From Pseudomonadota bacterium (GTDB lineage: Bacteria; Desulfobacterota; Desulfovibrionia; Desulfovibrionales; Desulfovibrionaceae), in NCBI GenBank assembly GCA_023399375.1, contig JAEWPX010000100.1, positions 1-58,056 of the forward strand: DNA of 58,056 bases, given 5' to 3'. Shown in pieces: positions 24,461 to 33,659 of this stretch; the stretch's first letter is position 1; each line of letters starts with the position of its first letter. A model generated the notes under the pieces. That model was not told the origin of the DNA and did not search any database. It worked only from the letters and a program-made list of their open reading frames with translations. The translations under genes and the position numbers were made by a program.

Positions 24461-26380
24461 TTAGACCTTGTAATTGTAATTGTGGTTGTAGCTTTCGCGG
24501 TAGCCGCTGGACTTGGACGAGCTCTCGCTGACGGAGCGCTGGGTGGATTCCGTCGTGCTCGTATTGGTGCGCTGGCCGATGGACTCGCTGTAGCCGATCT
24601 GCGCCGAGGCGTTGACGGAACTGAGCGCACTCGCCGCCATCTGCGCCGAAACCTGCGCACCGGAGCGGATCTTTTCCGCTTCCAGGCGCAGCTCGCCGAG
24701 CGAATTCTGGAGCAGCATGTTCGCCTCCTTGATCGAGACCTCGGCGGACTTGAGGTAGGCGTCAACCTGGGCGGCATGGTCCTTGGAGCGCAGGTCGGCC
24801 GCGGCGCGGCGAGAAGCGAGCCCGGCTTCGTAGGCGCGCAGCGAGAGTTCCTTGTCCTTGAGCAGCACTTCGGCCGCGGCCCTGGCCTTGGCCAGGTCGG
24901 CCTCGTAACGGCTCACGTCGGCCTTGTAGGCGTCGAGCTTGACCTTGTTCTCCTCGGCGGACGCGGCAAGCCGTGTTTCGGCCGCCGTTTTTACCGCGGC
25001 GACGCGCTCGCCGTAGGCGCGCACCTGTTCGGCGTATACCCGCGCCTTGGCCTCCTGTCCGGCCATGGCCGCGGCCTGGGCGTTGTAGCGGGCGGTATTG
25101 GCGTTGACCGTGGCCACGTAGGCCTGCACCTGCGCCTCGTAGGCGCTGATGCGGTCGCGGCTCACGGCCGCCTTGGCCGCCGCGCCTTCCATGCGGGCCT
25201 TGTAGAGAGAGACGAGCATGGACGCGCCGGAAAGCTCGGCCAAGTACAGATCGGCGGCGCGCTTTTGCGCCTCGCCCGAAAGCCGCGCCCCTTCCAGGCG
25301 AACCTTGTAGGTCTCCAGTTCGGACAGGGCGGCACGGATGCGCGCCTCGAACACGGCGGCGTCGGCCTGGTAGCGTGCGAGCTGGGCGTTGTGCACGGCC
25401 ACCTCGGCGTGCAGGGCCTCGTAGCCGTATTGCGCCAGGGCCTTGGCCCCGTCGAAGGCGCGGGCGGCCGCCTGGTTGAAGAGTTCGATGCCCTGCGCCT
25501 CCAGGGCCAGGGCGTCGGTCACCGCGGCCCGACCCTGTTGCGCGGCCATGTCCGCCTGCCTGGCCAGGATGTCCAGGTTGCCGGCGGCGACCTTGTCGGC
25601 GTGCGCGGCGTAGGCCTGGCGCAGGGCCTCGGCCAGGGGTCCGGACAGGGCGGCCGTACCCCGGGCGGCGAAGCCGTCGGCAAGCTCGGCGAGCCGGGCC
25701 GCCAGTTCGTCTTCCAGACGGTTTTTCGCCCGCTCCCACAACCGCGCCTCGAGCTCCGGGCCATATCCGGCCCCGCCCGCGCGCACCTCCCCTTCCAGGC
25801 GCGCGGCGAGCGCCTGGCGCAGGGAGGAATCGTAGGCCGCCTCGCGCGGCATGACGAAGAGGTTGCCCGGGACGAGGAGCTCGGGCATGGGCGGCCGCTC
25901 GCCCTCGAAGGTCGGGGTGATGGGCCCGGGCAGTTCGGGGATGGCCACGGGATCGAAAACCGGCGGGTCCGGCAGCACGACGGCGGGATCGGCGGGCGTT
26001 TCGATCTCGGCCAGGGCCGGCGCGCCGCTCGGAGCCTCGGGCCAGGCGAGGTCCGGCTCCTCGGGCAGGATCACTTCCGGCGGGACCACGGCGAAGTCCG
26101 GTACGGAAAACCCGTCGAGACGCGACGGGGAAAACTCCGGCACCTCCGGCGCGGCCACGTCTTCGACGGCGACGGCGGCCAACTCCGGCGCGTCGGGCAC
26201 GCCGGGGTATTCCGGCGTTTGCGGCAGTTCGGGCAGATCCACGGACGGATAGGTCAGCTTGGCCACGCTGCCCAGGCGCTCCAGGAACGTCAGCGCCGTG
26301 TACCAGGCATCGCTGGCGTAGTTTTGCGCCGTGTCGAATTTGTTGCGGACAATGCCGGCCGCACCGGTGGAATCGCTCAT
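24461..26380 (-). CDS. Long helical coiled-coil phage virion protein
   Basis: 639 residues. The first 140 residues are rich in Pro-Glu-Leu (PELPQTPEYPGVPDAPELA), then about 400 residues of almost uninterrupted Ala/Glu/Lys helix with heptad spacing, and a Ser/Thr/Asn-rich tail ending in NHNYNYKV. No transmembrane segment. Size and helicity suit an ejected internal virion protein or tail needle in a short-tailed phage; this is inference. The ATG at 26380 overlaps the stop of the preceding gene (ATGA). Confidence 0.7.
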   Translation of the reverse strand: MSDSTGAAGIVRNKFDTAQNYASDAWYTALTFLERLGSVAKLTYPSVDLPELPQTPEYPGVPDAPELAAVAVEDVAAPEVPEFSPSRLDGFSVPDFAVVPPEVILPEEPDLAWPEAPSGAPALAEIETPADPAVVLPDPPVFDPVAIPELPGPITPTFEGERPPMPELLVPGNLFVMPREAAYDSSLRQALAARLEGEVRAGGAGYGPELEARLWERAKNRLEDELAARLAELADGFAARGTAALSGPLAEALRQAYAAHADKVAAGNLDILARQADMAAQQGRAAVTDALALEAQGIELFNQAAARAFDGAKALAQYGYEALHAEVAVHNAQLARYQADAAVFEARIRAALSELETYKVRLEGARLSGEAQKRAADLYLAELSGASMLVSLYKARMEGAAAKAAVSRDRISAYEAQVQAYVATVNANTARYNAQAAAMAGQEAKARVYAEQVRAYGERVAAVKTAAETRLAASAEENKVKLDAYKADVSRYEADLAKARAAAEVLLKDKELSLRAYEAGLASRRAAADLRSKDHAAQVDAYLKSAEVSIKEANMLLQNSLGELRLEAEKIRSGAQVSAQMAASALSSVNASAQIGYSESIGQRTNTSTTESTQRSVSESSSKSSGYRESYNHNYNYKV

Positions 26381-27822
26381 GACGCCTCCTTGGGGATGGT
26401 GATGGCGGTCAGGCCCAAAGCGACGGCCTGGGACGCCTCATGGTCGTCGGCCACGAACAGGCCGGTCAGGGCCTCGAGTTGCAGCAGGTAGGCCTGGGCC
26501 GGGGACAGGGCGTAGTGGAAAAAACGCGGCAGGCAGACGTCCATGGCCGGGTTCATGCGGTACGCGCCGATGGCCGCGCCGGTCGCGCCGTTATGCAGGG
26601 TCCAGGCGTTGACGCCGCTGGCCTGGTAGGCGCAGGCCGCATCCATGGCGCAAAGGGGCTGCCGTCCGGTGGAGACGACGACGTCGGCCGCGTCTGCGGC
26701 GGCGACGTAGAGCCGTACGGTCCCGTCCGCCGCGTGGGTCATGACCACGTGGTGCCACACGCCCCGCGCGATCGGATCGCTGATGGCCGGGGCATAGCCG
26801 AACTGGCGTTCGAAGTGGGACAGGCGCGCGCCGAGGAGCCGGTCGCCGTTGTAGAGGAAGAGCCCCGCCGCCTGCAGGCCGATCACGAAGCCCCAGGGAT
26901 GGGGATAAGCCGCGCCGCGCGCATCGCGGTAGGCGTCGCCGGCAAGAAGCGGCGCGCCGTCGCAGGCTGTTTCCACACGCTTCGCGCCGAGCAGGGTTTC
27001 CGTATTGGCGGCGTAGTCCGCGTTCCAGGGAGCCCAGGGATAAGTGACCGTGGCCGACCAGTCCGGATGCAGGTGCGGCGAGCAAAACCCCAGCAGTGGC
27101 GAGATGGAGCCCGGGCACCCCCAGGCGTAGTCCGCGCCGTCGGCACTTTGCAGCAGATGGACGCGAAAGGGATTGCACACGCCGCGCGCGTCGTAGGTGT
27201 AGTCGTATTCCAGGTATTCGCGCAGCCGCACCAGGCAGCTCACGGAAAAGGGCGCGTTGTCCGGGATGTGGTCGCGCCCGTAGAGCAGCCCCGAGGCCGT
27301 GCCGCCCGGCAGCGCGAACACGCCGCGTTGCCGCGCGATGCCGGCTTCGGGCAGGCCCTCGGCTTCGGGCAGGCCGGCCTCGCCCGGGGACAAGACGGTC
27401 ACGCCGTCGCCAAGGCCCAGGTGCCAGCCGGCGAGCGTGCCGTCCGGCACGGCGTTTTCCAGGCCGTCTCCGCCTTCGTAGCGCGCCAGACAGTCCGGGA
27501 TGGCGAAAAAGGAGCCGGCCTCGCGCCTGCGCGGCCCGGGCAACGCCCTGCGGCGCGGCGCGTCCTCCCGCCCGGCCGGGGCGAGGATGTCCACGCTGTC
27601 GAGGCTCCCGGTGCGGCGGCAGACGAGCGTCTCGCCACCGGGCAGGCGCACCGTGCGGGAAAAGACCGGCAGCTCGAAGACGTTTTCCCGGCGCATGGCA
27701 TCAAGTTCACGAATCGCCTGGGCGCGCAGGCGCGCCAGGTACGGATCGTCGTCCTCGAGGTCCGCGCCAAACAGTTCACCCGCGAAACGCAGCCGCGCCG
27801 TCGGCCGGAAATCCGCATTCAC
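26377..27822 (-). CDS. LamG/concanavalin-like phage protein
   Basis: 481 residues. A C-terminal lectin-like fold is visible: VWHHVVMTHAADGTVRLYV is the typical LamG strand pair (W-x-H-V-x-x-x...G-x-x-x-L-Y-V), with PFSVSCLVRL as the opening strand. Such domains bind glycans. The first 150 residues are unassigned. The start is a GTG at 27822 that overlaps the TGA of the upstream gene (GTGA); no ATG fits. Confidence 0.72.
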   Translation of the reverse strand: MNADFRPTARLRFAGELFGADLEDDDPYLARLRAQAIRELDAMRRENVFELPVFSRTVRLPGGETLVCRRTGSLDSVDILAPAGREDAPRRRALPGPRRREAGSFFAIPDCLARYEGGDGLENAVPDGTLAGWHLGLGDGVTVLSPGEAGLPEAEGLPEAGIARQRGVFALPGGTASGLLYGRDHIPDNAPFSVSCLVRLREYLEYDYTYDARGVCNPFRVHLLQSADGADYAWGCPGSISPLLGFCSPHLHPDWSATVTYPWAPWNADYAANTETLLGAKRVETACDGAPLLAGDAYRDARGAAYPHPWGFVIGLQAAGLFLYNGDRLLGARLSHFERQFGYAPAISDPIARGVWHHVVMTHAADGTVRLYVAAADAADVVVSTGRQPLCAMDAACAYQASGVNAWTLHNGATGAAIGAYRMNPAMDVCLPRFFHYALSPAQAYLLQLEALTGLFVADDHEASQAVALGLTAITIPKEAS

Positions 27823-28289
27823 GGCCGCCTCCGGTCGAGCGGCACGACCACAAGGGAGATGGTCCCGATGTCCAGGGCCGCGCCGTCCAGGTTTTCGAGC
27901 GCCACCCGCCAGGACGTGCCGTAGCCCCGCGCGAGCCGCACCGTGGCCCGGCCGGGGAGATCGTCCTCCCCTGCCGGACCGAGCAGGCCGCAAAGCGTCG
28001 CGCCGGCCCCGCTTTGCGCCGTGAGGGCAAGTTCGCCCGCGACGACGCCTTCGACAGCCACCGCCTCAAGGCGCTTGGCCCCGGGCAAGCCGCAGTCCGT
28101 GGCCGGCAGCGCCGCGCGCGCGGCAATGGGCGCGCCGGCGTCGTCGTCGCCGCCCACGCGGTAAAGCCCGTTGGCGTCGGCCAGCAGGATCGCGCCGTCA
28201 TGGACGCAGGCGGCCCCGGACGGCAGACCGGCATGGGCAGTCAGCGCGCCGCTTGCAAGCTCCAGGGAAAATCCCAACGTGGTCGTCAT
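27819..28289 (-). CDS. Phage hypothetical protein, beta-rich
   Basis: 156 residues. Starts MTTTLGFSLELASG after GGGGAGGAA. A regular alternation of short hydrophobic strands with Gly/Asp turns suggests a beta-sandwich or partial propeller. Its start overlaps the end of the transglutaminase-like gene (ATGA) and its stop overlaps the LamG-like gene. Function unknown. Confidence 0.65.
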   Translation of the reverse strand: MTTTLGFSLELASGALTAHAGLPSGAACVHDGAILLADANGLYRVGGDDDAGAPIAARAALPATDCGLPGAKRLEAVAVEGVVAGELALTAQSGAGATLCGLLGPAGEDDLPGRATVRLARGYGTSWRVALENLDGAALDIGTISLVVVPLDRRRP

Positions 28290-29935
28290 ACCCATTCCTC
28301 CCCGGCGGCGGGATCGAAAACGTAAGCTGCCAAGTCCTCTCCCGGCGCGACCGCCTCGCCCCGGACCGTAAGCGCAGGGGCAAACGCCGTGGCCGCGGCA
28401 AAGCGAAGCGGCGCGGCCAGGCCCAGGAATTCCGGCAACGGCACAGGCAAGACGGCTGCGGCAAGGCGGCCGTCCAGCCCGTGCACCCGCGCGGCAGGTG
28501 CCGGCAAAGCGCAGCCGCCGCGGCCCAGCATGCCGGCAAGCCCCCACGCCTGCGCCCGGGCGCGGGGCAGTCGCGCGCCGGCGACGGCGGCCGTGCGCTG
28601 CCGGGCCTCCGCGACAATACGCTGGCGCGGCAAACGGCACGTGCCACGGCCGGCGCAGCCGGCAAGGCCGGAGACCGTCGCCAGGGGCGTCGCCGCTTCG
28701 CCCCGCGCCCCAACAAGGCCGGACACGCTCAACCGCTCTAATGCGGTCTGTCCCCAGGCCGATCCGGCCGAGACCAGCGCAGCCGGCGCAGGCAACCGGC
28801 AGGCCCCGGCAGCCGCGCACGCGCCACGGCAGGCCAGAAAGCCCGCGGCGACTTCCACCGCGCCCCGCGCGCCAAGCGTTGCCTCTCCGGCCAGGACCAG
28901 GGCGGGAAGCCTCACGGCATCGGCCGCCGCCCGGGCGAAGAATTCCGCCGCCGTGGCGCGCACCGTGAAAAACACGGTCGCGGTCAGGGCGTAATCGACC
29001 AGGGCGTAGGAGGCCGACTCGCCAAGGACCGGCCGCGCGGCGGCCGGTCCTTGGTCCGGACCGAGCGTCCAGTCGAGCGCCGTCCACAAGCCGTCGTGTT
29101 CGCGCCTGTAGGCGACCCAGGCATGGCCGGACCTGTCGATGCCCACCCGGCCGAAGGCCGTGACTACGCGGTCCGCGGGAATCCCGGCGGCGAGCAGCAG
29201 GGCGTGGAGCAAAATCGTCCCGTCCTCGCAGTCGCCGCTGCCCAGATAATAGGTGGCCAGGGCGCAGTTCCAGACGTCCGCGCCATCCTCTTCCGCCACA
29301 TAGGCCACAGCCCGGGCCACGGCGTCGCACAGCGCCACGGCCACGGCATCACGCCCCGTCGCTCCTGCGGCCAGGGTCTCCGCCAGGGCGGCGAGTTCGG
29401 GGTCGCCCTGGTCGAGCAGAGCCACCACTGCGGCGGAACCCGATGCGTGGGCCACGGGGTTGTCCAGGCCGCAGGCAAAGGCCCGCTCCCCGAAACGGGG
29501 AAGCGCCAGGGCCGCGTCGCCATGCCGGTTGGCATCGCTCCCCCCTGCCGCGACAGCGCCGGGCAAGGTTACTGCCGCCGTACCGCCTGTGGCGGCGACG
29601 GCGAAAAGGGGCGTTGCGGCAAGGGACACCAGGATGGCCGGGGAGGCTGCGCCGACGGCCCCGGGCAGGGGCATGGCGCACGCCGCCCCGTTATAGACCC
29701 GGCCCGCAACAGCCCCGGTCAGGCCGCACGCCGGCAGCGCGCACGCGCCAAGCGACCGCCAATCCCCGGCAGCGGCGACCAGCGGCACGGGCAGGGGCAG
29801 GCCGCCGCCGACCGTAGTCACACCGCAGGTGCCGCCGGCCGCGACTTCGCAGCGCACAGGAACGAGCCCCGCGCCCGTGAGCGCCTCGTCGGCCAGGGCC
29901 TCGACGGAAAAGAGGTAATCTTCAAGGGCGGGCAT
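28286..29935 (-). CDS. Transglutaminase-like phage protein with GxCxLP repeats
   Basis: 549 residues. A transglutaminase/papain-like core spans about 190-300 with a complete triad: C236 in GSGDCEDG, H271 in GHAWVAY, D288 in ALDWT. On both sides lie short repeats built around G-x-C-x-L-P or G-x-L-P (GACALP, AACAMP, GACRLP, GTCRLP, GARLP, GGCALP), about ten copies in all with 25-40-residue spacing. The enzyme core is thus inserted in a repetitive structural protein. Possible roles are cross-linking virion proteins or cutting peptide bonds of the cell wall. ATG at 29935 is preferred over an upstream frame extension. Confidence 0.78.
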   Translation of the reverse strand: MPALEDYLFSVEALADEALTGAGLVPVRCEVAAGGTCGVTTVGGGLPLPVPLVAAAGDWRSLGACALPACGLTGAVAGRVYNGAACAMPLPGAVGAASPAILVSLAATPLFAVAATGGTAAVTLPGAVAAGGSDANRHGDAALALPRFGERAFACGLDNPVAHASGSAAVVALLDQGDPELAALAETLAAGATGRDAVAVALCDAVARAVAYVAEEDGADVWNCALATYYLGSGDCEDGTILLHALLLAAGIPADRVVTAFGRVGIDRSGHAWVAYRREHDGLWTALDWTLGPDQGPAAARPVLGESASYALVDYALTATVFFTVRATAAEFFARAAADAVRLPALVLAGEATLGARGAVEVAAGFLACRGACAAAGACRLPAPAALVSAGSAWGQTALERLSVSGLVGARGEAATPLATVSGLAGCAGRGTCRLPRQRIVAEARQRTAAVAGARLPRARAQAWGLAGMLGRGGCALPAPAARVHGLDGRLAAAVLPVPLPEFLGLAAPLRFAAATAFAPALTVRGEAVAPGEDLAAYVFDPAAGEEWV

Positions 29936-30119
29936 GGGGCCTCCCGATGACGACGCCGCGCCTCTCGCGCACGCACACGACGCGCGTTTGGGCAAAGGGA
30001 TCGGCGCGGTCGGGGACGGGCGCGCCCGTCACGCTTTCAGACGCAGCCAGCGCGGCCAGGGTTTCCGGCGTCGCCAGAGGCGGCACGTCGCGCGCCGCCG
30101 GGTCCGTATCGTATGGCAT
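29922..30119 (-). CDS. Small phage protein
   Basis: 65 residues (MPYDTDPAARDVPPLATPETL ...). AGGTGACC precedes the ATG at 30119. It overlaps the start of the transglutaminase-like gene by 14 nt, consistent with coupling. No domain recognised; could be a tail-chaperone-like or linker protein. Confidence 0.5.
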   Translation of the reverse strand: MPYDTDPAARDVPPLATPETLAALAASESVTGAPVPDRADPFAQTRVVCVRERRGVVIGRPHARP

Positions 30120-30162
30120 CGAGGTCACCTGTGCTTTGGTTCCAAGCGTTGCGGCCACGGCC

Positions 30163-30828
30163 TCAGAAATCCCCGTACAAGACGAGTTCCGCCACGTTGT
30201 AGATGCCCTTGATGTTGGGCTTAAATGCCCGCACGACCATGCGGTAGGCCAGAAAATGCCGCGGATCGGCAATGTCCATGCGATCCGAGAGAAAGACGCC
30301 GTCATCCCACCAGTCGCAGGCCTCGTCGTAATACGGACTCGAGAACGTGACGCGCATGCCGGCAAACCGGGTCATGGAAAGCAGCGTCGCCCACTCCGCT
30401 TCGTCATTGGAGCCTTCCAGGGAAAAATCCGTGGGATAGCCGCAGGGCGCGGCGCTCATGGGGCAGTTGTAGGAAATGGAGGCCGTGGAGGAGAACTGGA
30501 AGCCGGTGACGAGCACGGGTTCCTCGAAACGCAGGCCCACGTATTCGGGCACGGCGTTGCGCGGGCTCGGCATCCAGTTGCCGTTGTAGAGATCGCCGTT
30601 GCCGATCATGAAGTTGTGGACTTCATTGGGATCCTCCACGTCCATGGAGGAATAGAAGACCTCTCCGGGCGTACGGCAGACCCGGTCGGCGTCGGCATGG
30701 ACGCAGCCGGGGACGTCGTCGAAGCGCCGGGCGAGCAGCAGGTCGCGGTAATACTGGGGATCGTAGGGATCGGGCGTGACCGTGGCCAGTCCGGCCGCCG
30801 TTTCCCGGTAGAGGGCAAGGGAGTGCAT
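30163..30828 (-). CDS. F5/8 type C (discoidin)-like phage protein
   Basis: 221 residues. The central part follows the galactose-binding discoidin layout: GLRFEEPVLVTGFQFSS (opening strand), PTDFSLEGSNDEAEWATL (the S-L-E-G-S-N-D strand typical of F5/8C), and a final FKPNIKGIYNVAELVLYG strand. Such domains bind carbohydrate, so it likely helps in surface attachment. AGGAGG lies 5 nt upstream of the ATG. Confidence 0.75.
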   Translation of the reverse strand: MHSLALYRETAAGLATVTPDPYDPQYYRDLLLARRFDDVPGCVHADADRVCRTPGEVFYSSMDVEDPNEVHNFMIGNGDLYNGNWMPSPRNAVPEYVGLRFEEPVLVTGFQFSSTASISYNCPMSAAPCGYPTDFSLEGSNDEAEWATLLSMTRFAGMRVTFSSPYYDEACDWWDDGVFLSDRMDIADPRHFLAYRMVVRAFKPNIKGIYNVAELVLYGDF

Positions 30829-30837
30829 GGCCCCTCC

Positions 30838-31395
30838 TTAGAACAGCAGTGCGGCGTCACCGCCGAGTTGCATGCGTCCCCGGACCACGAGGCCCCCGGC
30901 CGGCATGTCGCCGACGAACCAGGCGACGGCGACGCCGCTTAAAGCGTCGGCGTCCTGGACGGTTGCGCCCTGCGCGGCGACGGCGTCGAGGTCGGCATCG
31001 GACGCAAGGAGCGTGTCCCAGACGTCCACGGTTTCGAACGCGCGACGGATGCCGCGCGCCTCGACGCGCACGCCCTTGATCACGGCCAGGGCGTAGCGCG
31101 AGGCCTGGGCGTCCGGCAGGTAGAAACGGCCGTAGCCGTAGTGGGAGACTTTGAGGTCGAACACGTCGTCTTCGCCGGTGTCGGAATAGATGATTTCCAG
31201 GCCGGGCAGGGCCTGGCCGGCGGAGTAGGAACCCTGCAGGACGCCGCTTCTCGGCGTCTGGGCCAGGTTCACCCGGCTGCCGAAGGAATAGGGCGTGGCC
31301 CGGGCCTCGGAAAACGCCCGGCCGCACACGACCCGCACGCGGGCCGGAAAGCCTTCGAACCGGCAATGCATGGACTGTGGATAGATCTCGGACAT
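30838..31395 (-). CDS. Phage structural protein
   Basis: 185 residues. MSEIYPQSMHCRFEGFPARVRVV start, beta-rich throughout, with a central Gly-Tyr-Gly-rich stretch (VSHYGYGRFYLPDAQ) and a C-terminal small beta-domain. GGAGAAGG precedes the ATG. Located 10 nt upstream of the discoidin-like gene. No named family recognised. Confidence 0.65.
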   Translation of the reverse strand: MSEIYPQSMHCRFEGFPARVRVVCGRAFSEARATPYSFGSRVNLAQTPRSGVLQGSYSAGQALPGLEIIYSDTGEDDVFDLKVSHYGYGRFYLPDAQASRYALAVIKGVRVEARGIRRAFETVDVWDTLLASDADLDAVAAQGATVQDADALSGVAVAWFVGDMPAGGLVVRGRMQLGGDAALLF

Positions 31396-31490
31396 GGCCT
31401 TCTCCGCCGCCTGCGCGCGATTCCCGCGTTTTCATCTGCGGAGCCGGGGAGCGTTCGCCCCGGCTCCGCGCCGCAACCGGTCGCCTCCGT

Positions 31491-31949
31491 CTAGGAGGCG
31501 GGCATGGTCACGGAGAAGCTGTCGATGGTGGTGGTCGCGCCGGCGGTGATGGCGGTGCTGCTCATGTTGAGCTGCGCGCCGGAGGTGGAGACCGAACCGT
31601 CGAAACGGGCGTGCGTCGTGTCCGCGCCGGTGGTGCGGTCGGTGGCGTAGAAGCGGAACCAGCCCGCCGTGCCCGTGGCCGAGGCCACGCCGGACCAGAC
31701 CTCGGCAGCGGCCTTGGCGCACGCGCCTTCGACCGGGTCGCCGAAGTTGAGGCCGTTTTCCCCGGTGCCGGGGCTGAATGTTCCCGAGGACACGGTGATT
31801 TCCAGAAGCGGCGTCGCGCCTTCGGCGTCGTCGGCGCTGGAGGGCTGCACGCCAGGGAAGAGGCGGATCACGCCGTACTGCATGATGCTTTTGAATCCCG
31901 AGGTGCCGAGCAGCTTGTTGCGAAGACCGGTGGAGAGACGAAGGGCCAT
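31491..31949 (-). CDS. Phage structural protein
   Basis: 152 residues. Starts MALRLSTGLRNKLLGTSGFKS, a sequence seen at the start of small conserved phage tail/virion proteins, then a beta-sandwich-like body (ITVSSGTFSPGTG; WFRFYATDRTTGADTTHARFDGSV). AAGGAGC precedes the ATG at 31949; the frame extends to 31982 without another good start. Function unknown. Confidence 0.68.
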   Translation of the reverse strand: MALRLSTGLRNKLLGTSGFKSIMQYGVIRLFPGVQPSSADDAEGATPLLEITVSSGTFSPGTGENGLNFGDPVEGACAKAAAEVWSGVASATGTAGWFRFYATDRTTGADTTHARFDGSVSTSGAQLNMSSTAITAGATTTIDSFSVTMPAS

Positions 31950-31988
31950 GCTGGCGCTCCTTGCGGCAAGAGGTTGCGGCAAATATGC

Positions 31989-32897
31989 CTAGGACTCGAG
32001 AAACAACAGATAACGGCCGGTTCCGGCCACGGCGCGGGCCCGGGCGGCCGGGATGCGGGCGGCGGCGAGGCGCGTGACCCGGCCCGAGGGCAGGCCCAGA
32101 TACACGCCGTCGCGGCCGGCCCAGACGGCGGCGTCGCCCGCAAGCTCCCGGCCGGCCACGGCATCATGGCGACCCGCGGACAGGGCTGCGTCGCTGCCGG
32201 GAAGGGGCGGCACCGGGCTTGCGCGGACAAAGGTCATGGTTTTCGGGTCGCTGCCTGCGGCGAAGGTCACGCCGGCGTCGTCGCCGACGAAAAGCCCCCC
32301 GGCCACGGGGCGCAGCATGCGTACCCGGCCCGTGGCCGGCGGCAGGTAGCCGGCCAGGGCATCGACCCAGTCGTTGAAACCGGCCCCGGCGGTGAAGCGC
32401 ACGAGCGCGCCGTCGGCGATCCATATCCGGCCGGCGAATGCGGCCAACAGATGCCCGGCGGGCGGCGCGACGTAGCGCCCGTGGCGGTCCGGGCCAGGGT
32501 AGCGCCCGCCGTCCCAGGGGCCGGCCGCGCCGTCGCGGATGCGGCCGTTTTCGAAGCCGTTGGCGAAGTAGACGTCCGTGCCGATGCCGAGGAAGGCGAC
32601 GTCCGCACCGGGAGCCAGGCCCTCGCACAGGACGCGCGCCCCCCCCTCGGCCGGGATGCGCACGATCGCACCGCCGCGCGCCCCGTAGAGGTCGCCGCCA
32701 TGGGAGAAAAGGGCCTCGTAGCCGCCCTCCCCCAGCCGGACGTACCCCGGCCGGCGCCTCAGCCTCCCATCGACCACATCGACGTTGACGGCCTCGGCCA
32801 GAGCGTAGGCGCCCTTGGCCGGATCGCAGGCGAGCCCCAGGGGCGACGCCGACGCGCCAAGCCCGAGGCAGCGCGTCAGGCGGCACTCCCGACTCAC
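31989..32897 (-). CDS. Tail hub/stabilisation-like phage protein, propeller-like
   Basis: 302 residues. The pattern EAVNVDVVDGRLRRRPGYVRL followed by repeated short strands (LFSHGGDLYGARGGAIVRI; LLAAFAGRIWIADG; GGLFVGDDAGVTFAAG) resembles tail-nozzle or head-stabilisation proteins of T7/P22-like podophages, which start with a similar N-V-D...R-R-P-G motif. Start is a GTG (32897) overlapping the upstream stop (GTGA). Confidence 0.7.
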   Translation of the reverse strand: MSRECRLTRCLGLGASASPLGLACDPAKGAYALAEAVNVDVVDGRLRRRPGYVRLGEGGYEALFSHGGDLYGARGGAIVRIPAEGGARVLCEGLAPGADVAFLGIGTDVYFANGFENGRIRDGAAGPWDGGRYPGPDRHGRYVAPPAGHLLAAFAGRIWIADGALVRFTAGAGFNDWVDALAGYLPPATGRVRMLRPVAGGLFVGDDAGVTFAAGSDPKTMTFVRASPVPPLPGSDAALSAGRHDAVAGRELAGDAAVWAGRDGVYLGLPSGRVTRLAAARIPAARARAVAGTGRYLLFLES

Positions 32898-33607
32898 AGC
32901 CAGCCCTCCCCGAAGGCGCAGGGCACGTCCACGGGCTCGGCCTGGACCGTGGCCGGGCCGTAGAGCCCGACCAGCTCGGCCAGGGCGGCGTCGTAGCGCG
33001 CGGCGTACGCCCGCGTCTGCGGTTTTTTGCCCTCGGCCCCTTCCTCCAGGCGCTCGAAGAGCTCCCGGCAGGCAAAGGAGACAAGGAGCCTCCCGGCCAG
33101 GTGCGGCGGCAGGCAGGACGGTTTGTCGGCATACCCGACCACGGGGTCGGGCAGACGGAAATAGCCGACGGCGATCTCAACGGACGTTTGCGGCACGGGC
33201 AGCACATGGAGCCTTCCCGCACCGGGGGCGGCGAAGCGCACGGGACCGCCTGCGGCAAGGCGCGAGGTCCGCCGCAACGCGGCCGGATCGGGCAGGATGC
33301 GTATCCGGCCGCGCCCGGGGAGGAGGAAGGCATCGATCGGGCCGTGCTGCAAGTCCGCCGGCAGCGCGGCATGCTCCTGCCCCGGTCCGAAGGGGAGCCG
33401 GGCTTCGGCGGCGAGGGCCGGCAGGCGCGTGGCGGCGGCGGCGGCCAGAAGCCCGCGCCGCAAGGCGCGCGCGACCTCTTCTTCGCCGACCGCGGGGTCG
33501 TCCACAATCGCCGTCACCTCGGCCGTAAGCGCGCCCAGGGCGTCGGGGCAGGCGCTGCGCATCCCCTCGGCCGCCGTCCGGGGCAGAAAGAGTCGAGCCT
33601 CGGCCAT
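32894..33607 (-). CDS. Phage adaptor/head-tail connector-like protein
   Basis: 237 residues. Position between the capsid block and the tail-hub-like gene, and the mix of helices and beta strands ending in a short Trp-Leu tail, fit an adaptor (gp11-like) role. There is no decisive motif. The start MAEARLFLPRTAAEGMRSA follows GGAGGAAGCCAG; the stop overlaps the next gene. Confidence 0.6.
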   Translation of the reverse strand: MAEARLFLPRTAAEGMRSACPDALGALTAEVTAIVDDPAVGEEEVARALRRGLLAAAAATRLPALAAEARLPFGPGQEHAALPADLQHGPIDAFLLPGRGRIRILPDPAALRRTSRLAAGGPVRFAAPGAGRLHVLPVPQTSVEIAVGYFRLPDPVVGYADKPSCLPPHLAGRLLVSFACRELFERLEEGAEGKKPQTRAYAARYDAALAELVGLYGPATVQAEPVDVPCAFGEGWL

Positions 33608-33659
33608 GTCTGGCTTCCTCCGCTATCGTTGACTGTTGCGTGTTCGGTGGCGACGGGAC

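Noticed and set aside
23486..26491. A 1,001-codon open frame on the plus strand
   Set aside because: It lies antisense to three well-formed phage genes with ribosome-binding sites, has a noise-like Arg/Gly/Pro composition and no domain; long antisense frames are expected at this GC content.
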